64,000 nt of DNA from Microbispora sp. H13382 (GTDB lineage Bacteria; Actinomycetota; Actinomycetes; Streptosporangiales; Streptosporangiaceae). Shown piece after piece: positions 1 to 16,553 of this stretch. Made by a program: the position numbers and the translations under genes. The notes under the pieces were generated by a model. The model was not told the origin of the DNA. It saw only the letters and a list, made by a program, of their open reading frames with translations, and did no database searches. The DNA lies in the NCBI RefSeq assembly GCF_014161445.1, contig NZ_JABBXA010000016.1, positions 1 to 64,000 of the forward strand, read 5' to 3'. Positions within the stretch are counted from its first letter, which is position 1, and every line of letters begins with the position of its first letter.

Positions 1-1275
<1,275 letters not shown>

Positions 1276-1294
1276 TTCAAAAGGGGATTATCTA

Positions 1295-5170
<3,876 letters not shown>

Positions 5171-5212
5171 CATGTCGCCGCGGTGAGCGATCGCCGCGGC
5201 GGTGAACGCACG

Positions 5213-5247
5213 GAAGCGGCCCGGGGCATCTCGCCCCGGGCCGCTTC
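5213..5247 (+). terminator. Strong intrinsic hairpin after rpoC
   Basis: A perfect 15-bp inverted repeat (GAAGCGGCCCGGGGC and its complement) has a 5-nt loop (ATCTC) and starts 43 nt after the rpoC stop. There is only a weak pyrimidine-rich tail, which is normal in high-GC actinobacteria. It separates the rpoBC unit from the str operon promoter downstream. Confidence 0.85.
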
Positions 5248-5743
5248 CCGTTGTCCACGCTCCGGGTGCGGGCGTGGTCTCCGGCGGCACGGGGGCGGGG
5301 ACGGCGCCGAAAGTGTGAGAAGCCGCTCGTGGGAGCGGTATGATAGGGGGCCGAGTCCTTCGGCGGTCCGGCTCGGGCCGGCGGCGAAGCGGCACGTCAG
5401 GACAGCGGGGCGCGTCCCTCCGGGGCGTCCTCCTCTGTTTTGACGTGTTGTACGGGGGCGGGTAGGCTTTACCTTCGTGCCCGTCTGTGGGCTCGCATGC
5501 GTGCGCTCAAATGCCGCTTTCCGATGAGGAAAGCGTGTGGGGGGCGCCGCGTGACTCCTCCAGATCGACCGGGTCCGCCCGGGTGTGCTCTGACAAGAGC
5601 GCGACACGCCCGAGCGCGTGGGTCGAAGGGGATGGAAAACCAGCAGGTCATGACACCGGCAGTACCTGCAAGCCTGTGAGAGGCGGCATCGCCACCTCGA
5701 TCGGGTCCTACGTATCACCGGCTAGGCACGAAACGGAGACGCG
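5248..5743 (+). other. Intergenic region and leader between rpoC and rpsL
   Basis: About 500 nt contain no credible gene; the short ORFs here have no family resemblance and poor start context. The region holds the promoter at 5440-5468. A possible second, upstream promoter has a perfect TATGAT -10 box at 5339-5344 but only a weak -35 (around GTGAGA, 5315-5320). The 5' leader from about position 5475 to the rpsL start is roughly 270 nt, long enough to hold regulatory RNA structure. I see no single outstanding hairpin in it. Confidence 0.6.
5440..5468 (+). promoter_or_regulatory. Principal-sigma promoter of the str operon
   Basis: TTGACG (5440-5445), a 17-nt spacer and TAGGCT (5463-5468) match the housekeeping HrdB/SigA consensus closely. 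No gene lies between it and rpsL, so it should drive rpsL-rpsG-fusA and perhaps tuf. Confidence 0.75.
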
Positions 5744-6118
5744 GTGCCCACCATTCAGCAGTTGGTCCGGAAGGGCCGGCAGGACAAGGTCAGCAAGACC
5801 AAGACTCCTGCCCTCAAGGGGAGCCCGCAGCGGCGCGGCGTTTGCACCCGCGTTTACACGACGACCCCCAAGAAGCCCAACTCGGCGCTGCGCAAGGTGG
5901 CCCGTGTTCGGCTCACCAACGGCATCGAGGTCACGGCTTACATCCCCGGGGTGGGCCACAACCTCCAGGAGCACTCGATGGTGCTCGTGCGTGGTGGTCG
6001 TGTGAAGGACCTGCCGGGTGTTCGCTACAAGATCATCCGTGGTTCGCTGGACACCCAGGCTGTCCGCAACCGCAAGCAGGCCCGCAGCCGCTACGGCGCG
6101 AAGAAGGAGAAGAGCTGA
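5744..6118 (+). CDS. rpsL: 30S ribosomal protein S12
   Basis: This 124-residue S12 sits at the decoding centre of the small subunit. The loop [11 protein letters not shown] and the second loop [13 protein letters not shown] are both wild type. The two lysines whose mutation gives streptomycin resistance are therefore unchanged. The GTG at 5744 is preceded by ACGGAGAC at good spacing and gives the conserved start [12 protein letters not shown]. It is first in the str operon, with rpsG starting 1 nt after its stop codon. Confidence 0.99.
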   Translation: MPTIQQLVRKGRQDKVSKTKTPALKGSPQRRGVCTRVYTTTPKKPNSALRKVARVRLTNGIEVTAYIPGVGHNLQEHSMVLVRGGRVKDLPGVRYKIIRGSLDTQAVRNRKQARSRYGAKKEKS

Positions 6119-6119
6119 C

Positions 6120-6590
6120 ATGCCGCGCAAGGGTTCCCCTGGCCGCCGCCAGCTGGTCGCTGACCCGGTGCACAACTCGCCGCTGGTCACCGCGCTCATC
6201 AACAAGGTTCTCCTGGACGGCAAGCGCTCCCTCGCGCAGTCGATCGTCTACGGCGCCCTCGAGGGCTGCAGGGAGAAGACCGGCAACGACCCGGTCGTCA
6301 CCCTCAAGCGCGCTCTCGACAACGTCCGCCCGACGCTCGAGGTGAAGAGCCGCCGTGTCGGTGGCGCCACCTACCAGGTGCCGGTCGAGGTCAAGGCCTC
6401 GCGCAGCACCACGCTGGCGCTGCGGTGGATCGTCCAGTACTCCCGGGCGCGCCGCGAGAAGACCATGACCGAGCGGCTCATGAACGAGCTGCTCGACGCG
6501 AGCAACGGCCTCGGCGCCAGCGTCAAGCGGCGCGAGGACACGCACAAGATGGCCGAGTCCAACAAGGCCTTCGCGCACTACCGCTGGTAG
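6120..6590 (+). CDS. rpsG: 30S ribosomal protein S7
   Basis: This 156-residue S7 nucleates assembly of the 30S head and lies near the E site. The start [20 protein letters not shown] at the ATG at 6120 is the conserved actinobacterial one. An upstream in-frame extension is only read-through of the rpsL 3' end. Conserved segments include [15 protein letters not shown] and LRWIVQYSR. The gene lies 1 nt after rpsL and 33 nt before fusA. In E. coli S7 autoregulates the str operon by binding the rpsL-rpsG junction; no such junction structure is possible in a 1-nt gap, so any control here must use another site. Confidence 0.99.
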   Translation: MPRKGSPGRRQLVADPVHNSPLVTALINKVLLDGKRSLAQSIVYGALEGCREKTGNDPVVTLKRALDNVRPTLEVKSRRVGGATYQVPVEVKASRSTTLALRWIVQYSRARREKTMTERLMNELLDASNGLGASVKRREDTHKMAESNKAFAHYRW

Positions 6591-6623
6591 TGAGCACCGA
6601 CGACGAGTTAAGGACGCGAAGAA

Positions 6624-8723
<2,100 letters not shown>

Positions 8724-8808
8724 TTCCGCACCACTGTGGCGGGGCGCCGTAGAGATGGTCGCCCCGTAGCCATAGGGGCTCGGGACGAAAAAGTTCCGCT
8801 CGCTGTAA

Positions 8809-8834
8809 GGTGGGGCGCTCTCGGGCGCCCCGCC
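8809..8834 (+). terminator. Hairpin between fusA and tuf
   Basis: A 10-bp stem (GGTGGGGCGC with GCGCCCCGCC, one G-T wobble) has a 6-nt loop and lies 60 nt upstream of the tuf start. It has no U tract. It may be a partial terminator or attenuator that lets tuf be expressed differently from fusA, as is usual in actinobacteria where tuf has its own promoter. Confidence 0.5.
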
Positions 8835-8893
8835 GTACAGAGCCTGAGGTAGAAGACGCAAGTCAAGTCAGAAATCTCTAAGGAGACAGACCA

Positions 8894-10087
8894 GTGGCCA
8901 AGGCCAAGTTCGAGCGGAACAAGCCGCACGTGAACATCGGCACCATTGGGCACATCGACCACGGCAAGACCACTCTGACCGCGGCGATCACCAAGGTGCT
9001 TCACGACCGTTTCCCGCAGCTCAACGAGGCGACCCCGTTCGACAAGATCGACAAGGCGCCCGAGGAGAAGGCTCGCGGAATCACCATCTCCATCGCGCAC
9101 GTCGAGTACCAGACCGAGAAGCGCCACTACGCCCACGTGGACTGCCCCGGTCACGCCGACTACGTGAAGAACATGATCACCGGTGCCGCCCAGATGGACG
9201 GCGCGATCCTGGTGGTCGCGGCGACCGACGGTCCGATGCCGCAGACGAAGGAGCACGTCCTCCTGGCCCGCCAGGTCGGCGTCCCCTACATCGTCGTGGC
9301 CCTCAACAAGGCCGACATGGTCGACGACGAGGAGATCCTGGAGCTCGTCGAGCTCGAGGTCCGCGAGCTGCTGTCCGCCCAGGAGTTCCCGGGCGACGAC
9401 CTGCCGGTCGTGCGCGTATCGGCGCTCAAGGCGCTCGAGGGCGACGAGAAGTGGGGCGACTCGATCATCGAGCTCATGAACGCCGTGGACGAGAACGTCC
9501 CCGAGCCCGTTCGTGACACCGACAAGCCCTTCCTCATGCCGATCGAGGACGTGTTCTCGATCACCGGTCGCGGCACCGTCGTCACCGGCCGTATCGAGCG
9601 CGGCATCGTCAAGGTCAACGAGACCGTCGACATCATCGGCATCAAGGAGAAGAGCACCACGACGACCGTCACCGGCGTCGAGATGTTCCGCAAGCTCCTT
9701 GACGAGGGCCAGGCCGGTGACAACGTCGGTCTGCTCCTGCGCGGTATCAAGCGCGAGGACGTCGAGCGCGGCCAGTGTGTCATCAAGCCGGGCACGACCA
9801 CCCCGCACACCGAGTTCGAGGCGCAGGTCTACATCCTGTCCAAGGACGAGGGCGGCCGCCACACGCCGTTCTTCAACAACTACCGGCCGCAGTTCTACTT
9901 CCGTACGACTGACGTGACCGGTGTCGTGAACCTGCCGGAGGGCACCGAGATGGTCATGCCCGGTGACAACACCGAGATGACCGTCCAGCTCATCCAGCCG
10001 ATCGCGATGGAGGAAGGCCTCAAGTTCGCGATCCGCGAGGGTGGCCGCACCGTCGGCGCCGGTCGCGTGACGAAGGTCATCAAGTAG
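8894..10087 (+). CDS. tuf: Elongation factor Tu
   Basis: This 397-residue EF-Tu delivers aminoacyl-tRNA to the ribosome as a GTP complex. The G motifs [21 protein letters not shown] and NKADMVDD are all intact. The domain 2-3 positions changed in elfamycin and GE2270-resistant producers (glycines in NVGLLLRG and KPGTTTPH) are the ordinary residues, so this copy looks antibiotic-sensitive. The GTG at 8894 follows TAAGGAGACAG. It is separated from fusA by a hairpin and from rpsJ by two hairpins, suggesting partly independent expression. Confidence 0.99.
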   Translation: MAKAKFERNKPHVNIGTIGHIDHGKTTLTAAITKVLHDRFPQLNEATPFDKIDKAPEEKARGITISIAHVEYQTEKRHYAHVDCPGHADYVKNMITGAAQMDGAILVVAATDGPMPQTKEHVLLARQVGVPYIVVALNKADMVDDEEILELVELEVRELLSAQEFPGDDLPVVRVSALKALEGDEKWGDSIIELMNAVDENVPEPVRDTDKPFLMPIEDVFSITGRGTVVTGRIERGIVKVNETVDIIGIKEKSTTTTVTGVEMFRKLLDEGQAGDNVGLLLRGIKREDVERGQCVIKPGTTTPHTEFEAQVYILSKDEGGRHTPFFNNYRPQFYFRTTDVTGVVNLPEGTEMVMPGDNTEMTVQLIQPIAMEEGLKFAIREGGRTVGAGRVTKVIK

Positions 10088-10099
10088 CAGCACCGCTGG

Positions 10100-10133
10100 G
10101 CGGCGGTCGGGTCCACGAGGGCCTGACCGCCGC
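10100..10133 (+). terminator. Hairpin after tuf
   Basis: A perfect 9-bp repeat (GCGGCGGTC / GACCGCCGC) with a 16-nt loop starts 13 nt after the tuf stop. It probably ends the str transcript or attenuates it. Confidence 0.55.
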
Positions 10134-10174
10134 ACCGCGCAGGGGCCGGAGACGACCCCCCACGAACGACGAGA

Positions 10175-10231
10175 CCGTGATCTCGCAGTGCTTTCGGCCG
10201 CACTTCGACCGAAGCCACTGCCAGATCACGG
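10175..10231 (+). promoter_or_regulatory. Extended hairpin in the S10 operon leader
   Basis: The arms GTGATCT-C-GCAGTG and CACTGC-C-AGATCAC pair over 13 bp with one C-C mismatch. Two more pairs extend the base (CC with GG), and an inner TTTCGG/CCGAA(G) stem extends the top. The structure lies about 100 nt upstream of rpsJ. In E. coli, L4 represses the S10 operon through leader hairpins at this location. The same role here is an inference from position and structure only. It could also be a terminator. Confidence 0.5.
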
Positions 10232-10332
10232 AACACCGGACGGGATCCGGACGTCGGCCTCGTGGAAACAGACCTGCGGCAACAGGCCGCGCGAAGCTTT
10301 ATAGGACGACAGCGAAGGACACCGAGGCCATT

Positions 10333-10641
10333 ATGGCGGGACAGAAGATCCGCATCCGGCTTAAGGCGTATGACCACGAGGTCATCGACAGCTCGGCCAA
10401 GAAGATCGTCGAGACGGTGACGCGGACCGGCGCCAAGGTCGCTGGCCCGGTGCCGCTGCCGACCGAGAAGAACGTGTACTGCGTCATCCGGTCGCCGCAC
10501 AAGTACAAGGACAGCCGCGAGCACTTCGAAATGCGTACGCACAAGCGGCTGATTGACATCATCGACCCGACGCCGAAGACGGTCGACTCGCTCATGCGTC
10601 TCGACCTTCCCGCCGGCGTGGACATCTCGATCAAGCTTTAA
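10333..10641 (+). CDS. rpsJ: 30S ribosomal protein S10
   Basis: This 102-residue S10 is a small-subunit head protein that also serves as NusE in antitermination. The ATG at 10333 gives the canonical [19 protein letters not shown], and [20 protein letters not shown] follows. The upstream in-frame extension lacks any S10 similarity and is rejected as coding. It is first in the S10 operon; rplC follows after 13 nt. The sequence ends IKL, as in other actinobacteria. Confidence 0.99.
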   Translation: MAGQKIRIRLKAYDHEVIDSSAKKIVETVTRTGAKVAGPVPLPTEKNVYCVIRSPHKYKDSREHFEMRTHKRLIDIIDPTPKTVDSLMRLDLPAGVDISIKL

Positions 10642-10654
10642 GGAACGCACTGAC

Positions 10655-11311
10655 ATGGCTAAGCAGATCAAGGGCGTCCTGGGCAAGAAGCTCGGCATGA
10701 CCCAGGTCTTCGATGAGGCGAACCGGGTGATCCCGGTCACCGTCGTCGAGGCCGGTCCGTGCGTGGTGACCCGGGTCCGCACTCCGGAGAAGGACGGCTA
10801 CTCCGCCGTCCAGCTCGGCTACGGGCAGATCGACCCGCGCAAGGTGAACAAGCCCCTGGGCGACTACCTGCGCAAGCACGACATCACCCCGCGCCGCTAC
10901 TTCACCGAGGTACGCACCGACGACGCCTCCGAGTACACGGTCGGCCAGGAGCTTCTCGCCGACACCTTCGAGGCCGGCCAGTACGTCGACGTCACTGGCA
11001 AGAGCAAGGGCAAGGGCTTCGCCGGTGTCATGAAGCGCCACAACTTCCGTGGTCTGGGCGCTTCGCACGGTACCCAGCGCAAGCACCGCTCCCCGGGTTC
11101 CATCGGTGGCTGCGCCACCCCGGGCCGCGTCTTCAAGGGCCTGCGTATGGCCGGCCGGATGGGCAACGTCCGCACGACGGTCCAGAGCCTCAAGGTGCAC
11201 GCCGTGGACGCCGAGAAGGGCCTCATCCTGATCAAGGGTGCGATCCCCGGCGCCAACGGCAGCCTGGTCCTCCTCCGCACCGCTGCCAAGAAGGGGGTTG
11301 CTGCGAAGTGA
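10655..11311 (+). CDS. rplC: 50S ribosomal protein L3
   Basis: This 218-residue L3 initiates large-subunit assembly and sends a loop towards the peptidyl transferase centre. The start [20 protein letters not shown] at the ATG at 10655 is canonical. The extended loop is recognisable in [19 protein letters not shown] and the nearby MGNVRTTVQ contains the glutamine that PrmB methylates in other bacteria. Its stop codon overlaps the GTG start of rplD, so the two are translationally coupled. Confidence 0.99.
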   Translation: MAKQIKGVLGKKLGMTQVFDEANRVIPVTVVEAGPCVVTRVRTPEKDGYSAVQLGYGQIDPRKVNKPLGDYLRKHDITPRRYFTEVRTDDASEYTVGQELLADTFEAGQYVDVTGKSKGKGFAGVMKRHNFRGLGASHGTQRKHRSPGSIGGCATPGRVFKGLRMAGRMGNVRTTVQSLKVHAVDAEKGLILIKGAIPGANGSLVLLRTAAKKGVAAK

Positions 11312-11958
11312 CCACGACCATTGACGTCCTCGACGCCAGCGGCGCCAAGGCGGGGACCGTCGACCTCCCCGAGGAGGTCTTCGGCGCCAAGGTCAACGTC
11401 CCGCTGATCCACCAGGTGGTCGTCGCCCAGCTCGCCGCGCGTCGGCAGGGCACCCACGCCACCAAGACCCGCGGCAACGTCTCCGGCGGCGGCAAGAAGC
11501 CGTACCGGCAGAAGGGCACCGGCCGGGCGCGCCAGGGTTCGACCCGCGCTCCGCAGTTCGCCGGTGGTGGCGTCGTCCACGGCCCGCAGCCGCGCTCGTA
11601 CGAGCAGCGGACGCCCAAGAAGATGAAGGCGGCGGCCCTCAAGGGCGCGCTGTCCGACCGCGCCGGCGGCGGCCGCGTCCACGTGGTGAGCAGCCTGGTC
11701 ACGGGTGACACGCCCAAGACCAAGGCCGCCCTGGAGGCGCTGCGGAAGATCACGCAGGCCCGCAGCGTTCTCGTCGTGGTCGACGAGAACGACGAGGTCA
11801 CCTGGCTCAGCCTGCGCAACGCGCCCGAGGTCCACCTGCTGGACGCGGGACAGCTGAACACCTACGACGTGCTGTGCCACGACGACCTGGTCTTCACCCG
11901 TGAGGCCTACGACCAGGTCGTGGCCCGGCTGGCGAACAGCGGGAAGGAAGAGGCCTGA
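11308..11958 (+). CDS. rplD: 50S ribosomal protein L4
   Basis: This 216-residue L4 binds 23S rRNA and lines the constriction of the peptide exit tunnel. The tunnel loop is visible as [19 protein letters not shown] at residues about 60-80. It carries the ordinary residues, so no macrolide-resistance change is apparent. The GTG at 11308 overlaps the rplC stop by 4 nt (GTGA) and the gene overlaps rplW by 1 nt. L4 is the classical autogenous repressor of the S10 operon; the leader hairpin at 10175-10231 is the obvious candidate site. Confidence 0.99.
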   Translation: MTTTIDVLDASGAKAGTVDLPEEVFGAKVNVPLIHQVVVAQLAARRQGTHATKTRGNVSGGGKKPYRQKGTGRARQGSTRAPQFAGGGVVHGPQPRSYEQRTPKKMKAAALKGALSDRAGGGRVHVVSSLVTGDTPKTKAALEALRKITQARSVLVVVDENDEVTWLSLRNAPEVHLLDAGQLNTYDVLCHDDLVFTREAYDQVVARLANSGKEEA

Positions 11959-12260
11959 TGCAGAAGATCGCCGACCCGCGCGACATCATCCTCAAGCCGA
12001 TCGTCTCCGAGAAGAGCTACGGCCTGATCGATGAGCACAACAAGTACACGTTCCTGGTGCGCAAGGGTGCCAACAAGACGCAGGTGAAGATCGCCGTCGA
12101 GCAGATCTTCGGTGTCAAGGTGACCGGCGTGAACACGATCAACCGCCAGGGCAAGCGCAAGCGGACCAAGCACGGCTACGGCCAGCGCCCGACCACGAAG
12201 CGCGCGATCGTGAGCCTGGCCGAGGGTGAGCGGATCGACATCTTCGGTCAGATCGGCTAG
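11958..12260 (+). CDS. rplW: 50S ribosomal protein L23
   Basis: This 100-residue L23 lies at the tunnel exit and is the docking site for trigger factor and the signal recognition particle. [17 protein letters not shown] near the start and the basic hairpin [14 protein letters not shown] are diagnostic. The ATG shares one base with the rplD TGA. A 130-nt gap with GC-rich inverted repeats then separates it from rplB, the longest gap inside this S10 operon before its end. Confidence 0.99.
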   Translation: MQKIADPRDIILKPIVSEKSYGLIDEHNKYTFLVRKGANKTQVKIAVEQIFGVKVTGVNTINRQGKRKRTKHGYGQRPTTKRAIVSLAEGERIDIFGQIG

Positions 12261-12390
12261 CACCTGCCGCAGCGGGGAGAGGGGCCCCTCGCCACCGTGC
12301 GAGGGACCGGCCCCGAGGAAGAAAGCACCGGGGGGACCGCCGTGAGGCGGACCCCGACCGGTACGAACCGACGAAGGATGAACGAAAAAG

Positions 12391-13227
12391 ATGGGCATCC
12401 GTAAGTACAAGCCGACGACTCCGGGTCGGCGCGGCGCGAGCGTCTCGGACTTCGCCGAGATCACGCGCAGCACGCCGGAGAAGTCGCTGCTTGCCCCACT
12501 GCACAGCAAGGGCGGCCGTAACGTCCACGGCCGGGTGACCGCCCGGCACCAGGGAGGCGGGCACAAGCGCGCCTACCGGATCATCGACTTCCGCCGCCAC
12601 GACAAGGACGGGATCCCGGCCAAGGTCGCGCACATCGAGTACGACCCGAACCGCACCTCCCGCATCGCGCTGCTGCACTACGCCGACGGCGAGAAGCGCT
12701 ACATCCTCGCCCCGGCCGGCCTCAAGCAGGGGGACCGGGTCGAGAACGGCCCCGCGGCCGACATCAAGCCGGGCAACTGCCTGCCGCTGCGCAACATTCC
12801 GACCGGTACCTTCATCCACGCGGTGGAGCTTCGCCCCGGTGGCGGCGCCAAGCTCGGCCGCAGCGCCGGCGCGCAGATCCAGCTGCTCGCCAAGGAGGGC
12901 ATGTACGCGACCCTGCGTATGCCGTCCGGAGAAATGCGCCAGGTCGACGTGCGCTGCCGGGCCTCGGTGGGCCAGGTGGGCAACGCCGAGCAGTCCAACA
13001 TCAGCATCGGCAAGGCCGGCCGCAACCGCTGGAAGGGCAAGCGCCCCACGGTCCGCGGTGTCGCCATGAACCCGGTCGACCACCCGCACGGTGGTGGTGA
13101 GGGCAAGACCTCCGGTGGTCGCCACCCGGTGAACCCGAAGGGCAAGCCCGAGGGCCGCACGCGGCAGCCGAACAAGCCGAGCGACCGGCTGATCATCCGT
13201 CGTCGGAGCAAGAGGAAGAAGCGGTAG
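12391..13227 (+). CDS. rplB: 50S ribosomal protein L2
   Basis: This 278-residue L2 is needed for subunit association and peptidyl transferase activity. The hallmark [14 protein letters not shown] near residue 227 contains the conserved histidine close to the active site. The basic C-terminus ends RRRSKRKKR. The ATG at 12391 gives the standard [20 protein letters not shown]. It follows the largest internal gap of the operon, and rpsS begins 11 nt after its stop. Confidence 0.99.
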   Translation: MGIRKYKPTTPGRRGASVSDFAEITRSTPEKSLLAPLHSKGGRNVHGRVTARHQGGGHKRAYRIIDFRRHDKDGIPAKVAHIEYDPNRTSRIALLHYADGEKRYILAPAGLKQGDRVENGPAADIKPGNCLPLRNIPTGTFIHAVELRPGGGAKLGRSAGAQIQLLAKEGMYATLRMPSGEMRQVDVRCRASVGQVGNAEQSNISIGKAGRNRWKGKRPTVRGVAMNPVDHPHGGGEGKTSGGRHPVNPKGKPEGRTRQPNKPSDRLIIRRRSKRKKR

Positions 13228-13238
13228 GAGCAGCCGAT

Positions 13239-13517
13239 ATGCCACGTAGTCTTAAGAAGGGTCCCTTCGTGGACGACCACCTGCAGAAGAAGGTGGACGC
13301 CCAGAACGAGAAGGGCACCAAGAACGTCATCAAGACGTGGTCGCGGCGCTCCATGATCGTGCCCGACATGATCGGCCACACGATCGCCGTGCACGACGGC
13401 CGCAAGCACGTTCCGGTGTTCGTCACCGATTCGATGATCGGTCACAAGCTCGGTGAGTTCGCCCCCACGCGGACGTTCCGCAGCCACGTCAAGGAAGACC
13501 GCCGCAGCCGGCGGTAA
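13239..13517 (+). CDS. rpsS: 30S ribosomal protein S19
   Basis: This 92-residue S19 sits in the head of the small subunit and contacts the A-site region and S13. [15 protein letters not shown] at the start and THKL-like [16 protein letters not shown] near the C-terminus are characteristic. It lies between rplB and rplV, the usual S10 order. Nothing unusual is seen. Confidence 0.99.
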   Translation: MPRSLKKGPFVDDHLQKKVDAQNEKGTKNVIKTWSRRSMIVPDMIGHTIAVHDGRKHVPVFVTDSMIGHKLGEFAPTRTFRSHVKEDRRSRR

Positions 13518-13550
13518 GCGCCTTCAAGCCAGCAGTTAGAGGAGAAAGCG

Positions 13551-13904
13551 ATGGAAGCCAGGGCACAGGCGCGGTACGCGCGCCACACGCCCCGGAAGGC
13601 CCGCCGTGTGGTGGACCTCATTCGCGGGCTGCCCGCTTCGGAGGCGCAGGCCGTGCTGCAGTTCGCTCCCCAGTCGGCGAGCGAGACCGTCTACAAGGTG
13701 CTCTCGAGCGCGATCGCGAACGCTGAGCACAACTTCAAGCTCGACCGGGACACGCTCTTCGTGAGCCGGGCGTGGGTCGACGAGGGCCCGACGCTCAAGC
13801 GCTTCCGCCCGCGTGCCCAGGGTCGTGCCTATCGGATCAACAAGCGGACGAGCCACATCACCGTGATCGTGGAGTCCCGCGAGCCGAAGGGAAGGACCCG
13901 CTAG
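13551..13904 (+). CDS. rplV: 50S ribosomal protein L22
   Basis: This 117-residue L22 contacts all 23S rRNA domains, and its beta-hairpin forms part of the exit-tunnel constriction. The hairpin region [18 protein letters not shown] is intact, with no insertion or deletion of the macrolide-resistance kind. The start [20 protein letters not shown] follows AGAGGAGAAAGCG. The last base of the TAG is the first base of the rpsC GTG. Confidence 0.99.
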   Translation: MEARAQARYARHTPRKARRVVDLIRGLPASEAQAVLQFAPQSASETVYKVLSSAIANAEHNFKLDRDTLFVSRAWVDEGPTLKRFRPRAQGRAYRINKRTSHITVIVESREPKGRTR

Positions 13905-14752
13905 TGGGCCAGAAGGTTAACCCGCACGGGTTCCGCCTCGGCATCACGACCGACTTCAAGAGCCGGTGGTACGCCGACAAGCTGTACAAGTCGTACGTCG
14001 CCGAGGACGTGGCGATCCGTCGCATGCTGCAGAAGGGCATGGAGCGGGCCGGCATCTCCAAGGTCGAGATCGAGCGCACGACCGACCGCGTCCAGGTCGA
14101 CATCCACACCGCCCGGCCGGGCATCGTCATCGGCCGTCGCGGCGCCGAGGCCGACCGCATCCGCGGCGACCTGGAGAAGCTGACCAAGAAGCAGGTCCAG
14201 CTGAACATCCTCGAGGTGAAGAACCCCGAGATCGACGCGCAGCTCGTCGCGCAGGGCGTGGCCGAGCAGCTGTCCAGCCGCGTCTCGTTCCGCCGTGCCA
14301 TGCGTAAGGCCATGCAGTCCGCCATGAAGAGCGGGGCCAAGGGCATCCGTGTCCAGTGCTCCGGCCGTCTCGGCGGCGCCGAGATGTCGCGCTCGGAGTT
14401 CTACCGCGAGGGCCGCGTGCCCCTGCACACGCTCCGGGCCGACGTGGACTTCGGCTTCTACGAGGCCCGCACCACCTTCGGCCGCATCGGCGTGAAGGTG
14501 TGGATCTACAAGGGCGAGGCCCCGACCAGCCGCTCCGAGCGGGAGGCGGCCGCGGCCGGCGCCCGTGCGAGCCAGCGTCGTGAGCGTGACGACCGTCGCG
14601 GTGGTGCGGGCGAGCGTCCGCGTCGTGGCGGCGGCGACCGTCCCCGTCGTGGCGGGGCGGGTCGTCCCGACCGCGCCCCCAGGACCGAGGCGGCCGCGCA
14701 GGCCGCCCCCGAGACCGGCCCGGCGGAGCAGCCGGGTGCTGAAGGGAGCTGA
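13904..14752 (+). CDS. rpsC: 30S ribosomal protein S3 with long Arg/Gly/Ala-rich tail
   Basis: This 282-residue S3 forms part of the mRNA entry tunnel and its helicase. The KH domain carries the GxxG loop in [14 protein letters not shown]. The C-terminal S3 domain follows at residues about 120-205. From about residue 215 the protein continues as a low-complexity tail with repeated [12 protein letters not shown] units ending in an acidic, Pro/Ala-rich stretch. Such tails are common in actinobacterial S3 but vary in length. The GTG at 13904 overlaps the rplV stop; rplP starts 2 nt after the stop. Confidence 0.99.
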   Translation: MGQKVNPHGFRLGITTDFKSRWYADKLYKSYVAEDVAIRRMLQKGMERAGISKVEIERTTDRVQVDIHTARPGIVIGRRGAEADRIRGDLEKLTKKQVQLNILEVKNPEIDAQLVAQGVAEQLSSRVSFRRAMRKAMQSAMKSGAKGIRVQCSGRLGGAEMSRSEFYREGRVPLHTLRADVDFGFYEARTTFGRIGVKVWIYKGEAPTSRSEREAAAAGARASQRRERDDRRGGAGERPRRGGGDRPRRGGAGRPDRAPRTEAAAQAAPETGPAEQPGAEGS

Positions 14753-14754
14753 CC

Positions 14755-15174
14755 ATGCTGATCCCGCGCAGGGTCAAGCACCGCAAGCAGCACCGGCCCG
14801 ACCGCAGCGGCGCCGCCAAGGGCGGCACCCGGGTCGTCTTCGGCGAGTTCGGCATTCAGGCGCTTGAGCACTCCTACGTGACCAACCGCCAGATCGAGGC
14901 CGCACGTATCGCCATGACCCGGCACATCCGCCGTGGCGGCAAGGTGTGGATCAACATCTTCCCGGACCGCCCCCTGACGAAGAAGCCGGCCGAGACCCGC
15001 ATGGGTTCCGGTAAGGGCTCTCCGGAGTGGTGGATTGCCAATGTCAAGCCCGGCCGTGTCATGTTCGAGCTGTCCGGTGTCGCCGAGCCCGTGGCCCGCG
15101 AGGCCATGCGGCGCGCGATGCACAAGCTCCCCATGAAGTGCCGTTTCGTCAAGCGTGAAGTGGGTGAGGCGTGA
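14755..15174 (+). CDS. rplP: 50S ribosomal protein L16
   Basis: This 139-residue L16 lies near the A site of the large subunit and is added late in assembly. The start [19 protein letters not shown] and the motif [19 protein letters not shown] are diagnostic. The arginine equivalent to the hydroxylated residue of E. coli L16 lies in this region. Its stop overlaps the rpmC start (TGATG), continuing the tight coupling of rpsC-rplP-rpmC. Confidence 0.99.
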   Translation: MLIPRRVKHRKQHRPDRSGAAKGGTRVVFGEFGIQALEHSYVTNRQIEAARIAMTRHIRRGGKVWINIFPDRPLTKKPAETRMGSGKGSPEWWIANVKPGRVMFELSGVAEPVAREAMRRAMHKLPMKCRFVKREVGEA

Positions 15175-15410
15175 TGGCTAAGGGTCTGACCGCCGCGGAG
15201 CTGCGAGTCGAGGACCAGGAGGTCCTGGTCCAGAAGCTGAAGGAAGCCAAGGAGGAGCTGTTCAACCTCCGCTTCCAGGCGGCGACCGGGCAGCTGGAGA
15301 GCCACGGGCGGCTGCGCGCCGTCCGCCACGAGATCGCCCGCATCTACACCGTGATGCGCGAGCGCGAGCTCGGAATCGTCACGGTCGAGAAGGAGCCGAG
15401 CGATGTCTGA
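15174..15410 (+). CDS. rpmC: 50S ribosomal protein L29
   Basis: This 78-residue L29 sits beside L23 at the tunnel exit. The start chosen is the ATG at 15174 ([19 protein letters not shown]) rather than the GTG one codon before it. The ATG overlaps the rplP stop and matches the family N-terminus. [20 protein letters not shown] is the conserved helical core. Its end overlaps rpsQ by 8 nt. Confidence 0.98.
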   Translation: MAKGLTAAELRVEDQEVLVQKLKEAKEELFNLRFQAATGQLESHGRLRAVRHEIARIYTVMRERELGIVTVEKEPSDV

Positions 15411-15687
15411 AGCAACCGAGACCCCGACCACTGAGACGCGGAACTACCGCAAGACCCGTGAGGGCCTGGTCGTCAGCGACAAGATGGACAAGACCGTCGT
15501 CGTCGCCGTCGAGGACCGCGTCAAGCACCCGCTGTACGGCAAGGTCATCCGCCGTACGACGAAGTACAAGGCCCACGACGAGCAGAACTCCTGCGGCGTC
15601 GGCGACCGCGTCCTCCTGATGGAGACCCGGCCGCTGTCGGCCACCAAGCGGTGGCGAGTCGTCGAGATCCTCGAGAAGGCCAAGTAA
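15403..15687 (+). CDS. rpsQ: 30S ribosomal protein S17
   Basis: This 94-residue S17 is an OB-fold protein binding 16S rRNA helix 11. The conserved part is [20 protein letters not shown] and ERTKYKAHD-like [10 protein letters not shown], then [21 protein letters not shown] 15-residue Thr/Glu-rich N-terminal extension is typical of actinobacteria. The ATG lies inside the rpmC 3' end. It is the last gene of the S10 unit, followed by two hairpins. Confidence 0.99.
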   Translation: MSEATETPTTETRNYRKTREGLVVSDKMDKTVVVAVEDRVKHPLYGKVIRRTTKYKAHDEQNSCGVGDRVLLMETRPLSATKRWRVVEILEKAK

Positions 15688-15704
15688 CCTCACTTAGACG
15701 CGCC

Positions 15705-15770
15705 TCGTGGGGGGTGGGAGACCGCCCCCCACGACGGTGTCCAAGGGGCGGGGCCGGCTGTCGGCCCCGT
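15705..15770 (+). terminator. Two consecutive hairpins at the S10/spc operon boundary
   Basis: The first is a perfect 10-bp repeat (TCGTGGGGGG / CCCCCCACGA, 15705-15734). The second is about 9 bp (GCGGGGCCG / CGGCCCCGT, 15748-15770). They begin 18 nt after rpsQ and leave about 105 nt before rplN, enough for an independent promoter that I could not identify with confidence. They mark the end of the S10 transcript or an attenuator. Confidence 0.6.
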
Positions 15771-15876
15771 CCGCCAGCGGTGGCGGTCGTACGGCTGTCG
15801 CCGAGGGAAAAAGACCACATCAGTTCGGCCAGGCTCACCACCAGGGTGAGAACCGGCACGACACACAGGAGTAGAC

Positions 15877-16245
15877 GTGATCCAGCAGGAGTCGCGGCTC
15901 AAGGTCGCCGACAACACGGGTGCGAAGGAAATCCTTTGCATCCGCGTGCTCGGTGGCTCGGGTCGGCGCTACGCGGGAATCGGCGACATCATCGTGGGCA
16001 CGGTGAAGGACGCCATTCCCGGCGGAGGCGTTAAGAAAGGCGACGTTGTCAAGGCTGTCGTGGTGCGCACCGTGAAGGAGCGCCGCCGCCCCGACGGCTC
16101 CTACATCCGCTTCGACGAGAACGCCGCCGTCATCATCAAGGACAGCGGCGACCCCCGGGGCACCCGCATCTTCGGCCCGGTGGGCCGTGAACTGCGCGAC
16201 AAGAAGTTCATGCGCATCATCTCGCTCGCGCCGGAGGTGCTGTGA
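15877..16245 (+). CDS. rplN: 50S ribosomal protein L14
   Basis: This 122-residue L14 contacts 16S rRNA across the subunit interface and is the binding site of the silencing factor RsfS. The start [19 protein letters not shown] and the block [18 protein letters not shown] are diagnostic. The GTG at 15877 follows ACAGGAGTAGAC. It opens the spc unit after a 189-nt gap, and its stop overlaps the rplX ATG. Confidence 0.99.
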   Translation: MIQQESRLKVADNTGAKEILCIRVLGGSGRRYAGIGDIIVGTVKDAIPGGGVKKGDVVKAVVVRTVKERRRPDGSYIRFDENAAVIIKDSGDPRGTRIFGPVGRELRDKKFMRIISLAPEVL

Positions 16246-16553
16246 TGCCGAAGCTGCACGTGAAGAAGGGTGACCTCGTCCAGGTCATCGCGGGCAAGGA
16301 CAAGGGCGCCAAGGGCCGGATCATCGCCGCCTACCCGCGCGATGAGCGCGTGGTGGTCGAGGGCGTCAACATGATCAAGAAGCACTCCAAGGTCACCAAC
16401 CAGGGACCGCGCGGCGCCAAGGAAGGCGGCGTGCAGACCATGGAGGCTCCCATCCACGTGAGCAACGTCAAGAAGCTCAAGGATGACGAGAAGAAGCCCG
16501 AGAAGAAGGCCGCCGCGAAGGGCGACGCCGAGGCGACGGGTGAGGACAACTGA
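16245..16553 (+). CDS. rplX: 50S ribosomal protein L24
   Basis: This 102-residue L24 is an assembly-initiator protein with a KOW motif ([20 protein letters not shown]). The ATG at 16245 is preferred over the GTG at 16242; it overlaps the rplN stop and gives [10 protein letters not shown]. The last 20 residues ([20 protein letters not shown]) are a lysine then acid-rich tail longer than in many homologues. The stop overlaps the rplE start (TGATGA). Confidence 0.99.
   Translation: MPKLHVKKGDLVQVIAGKDKGAKGRIIAAYPRDERVVVEGVNMIKKHSKVTNQGPRGAKEGGVQTMEAPIHVSNVKKLKDDEKKPEKKAAAKGDAEATGEDN

Noticed and set aside
5440-5679. Plus-strand ORF of 79 codons in the rpsL leader
   Set aside because: It starts inside the promoter, has poor start context and no recognisable sequence; the region reads better as an untranslated leader.
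5744-6118. Possible streptomycin-resistance alleles of rpsL, or elfamycin resistance in tuf
   Set aside because: The critical loops of S12 (TPKKPNS, RVKDLPG) and EF-Tu ([16 protein letters not shown]) are the ordinary sensitive sequences.
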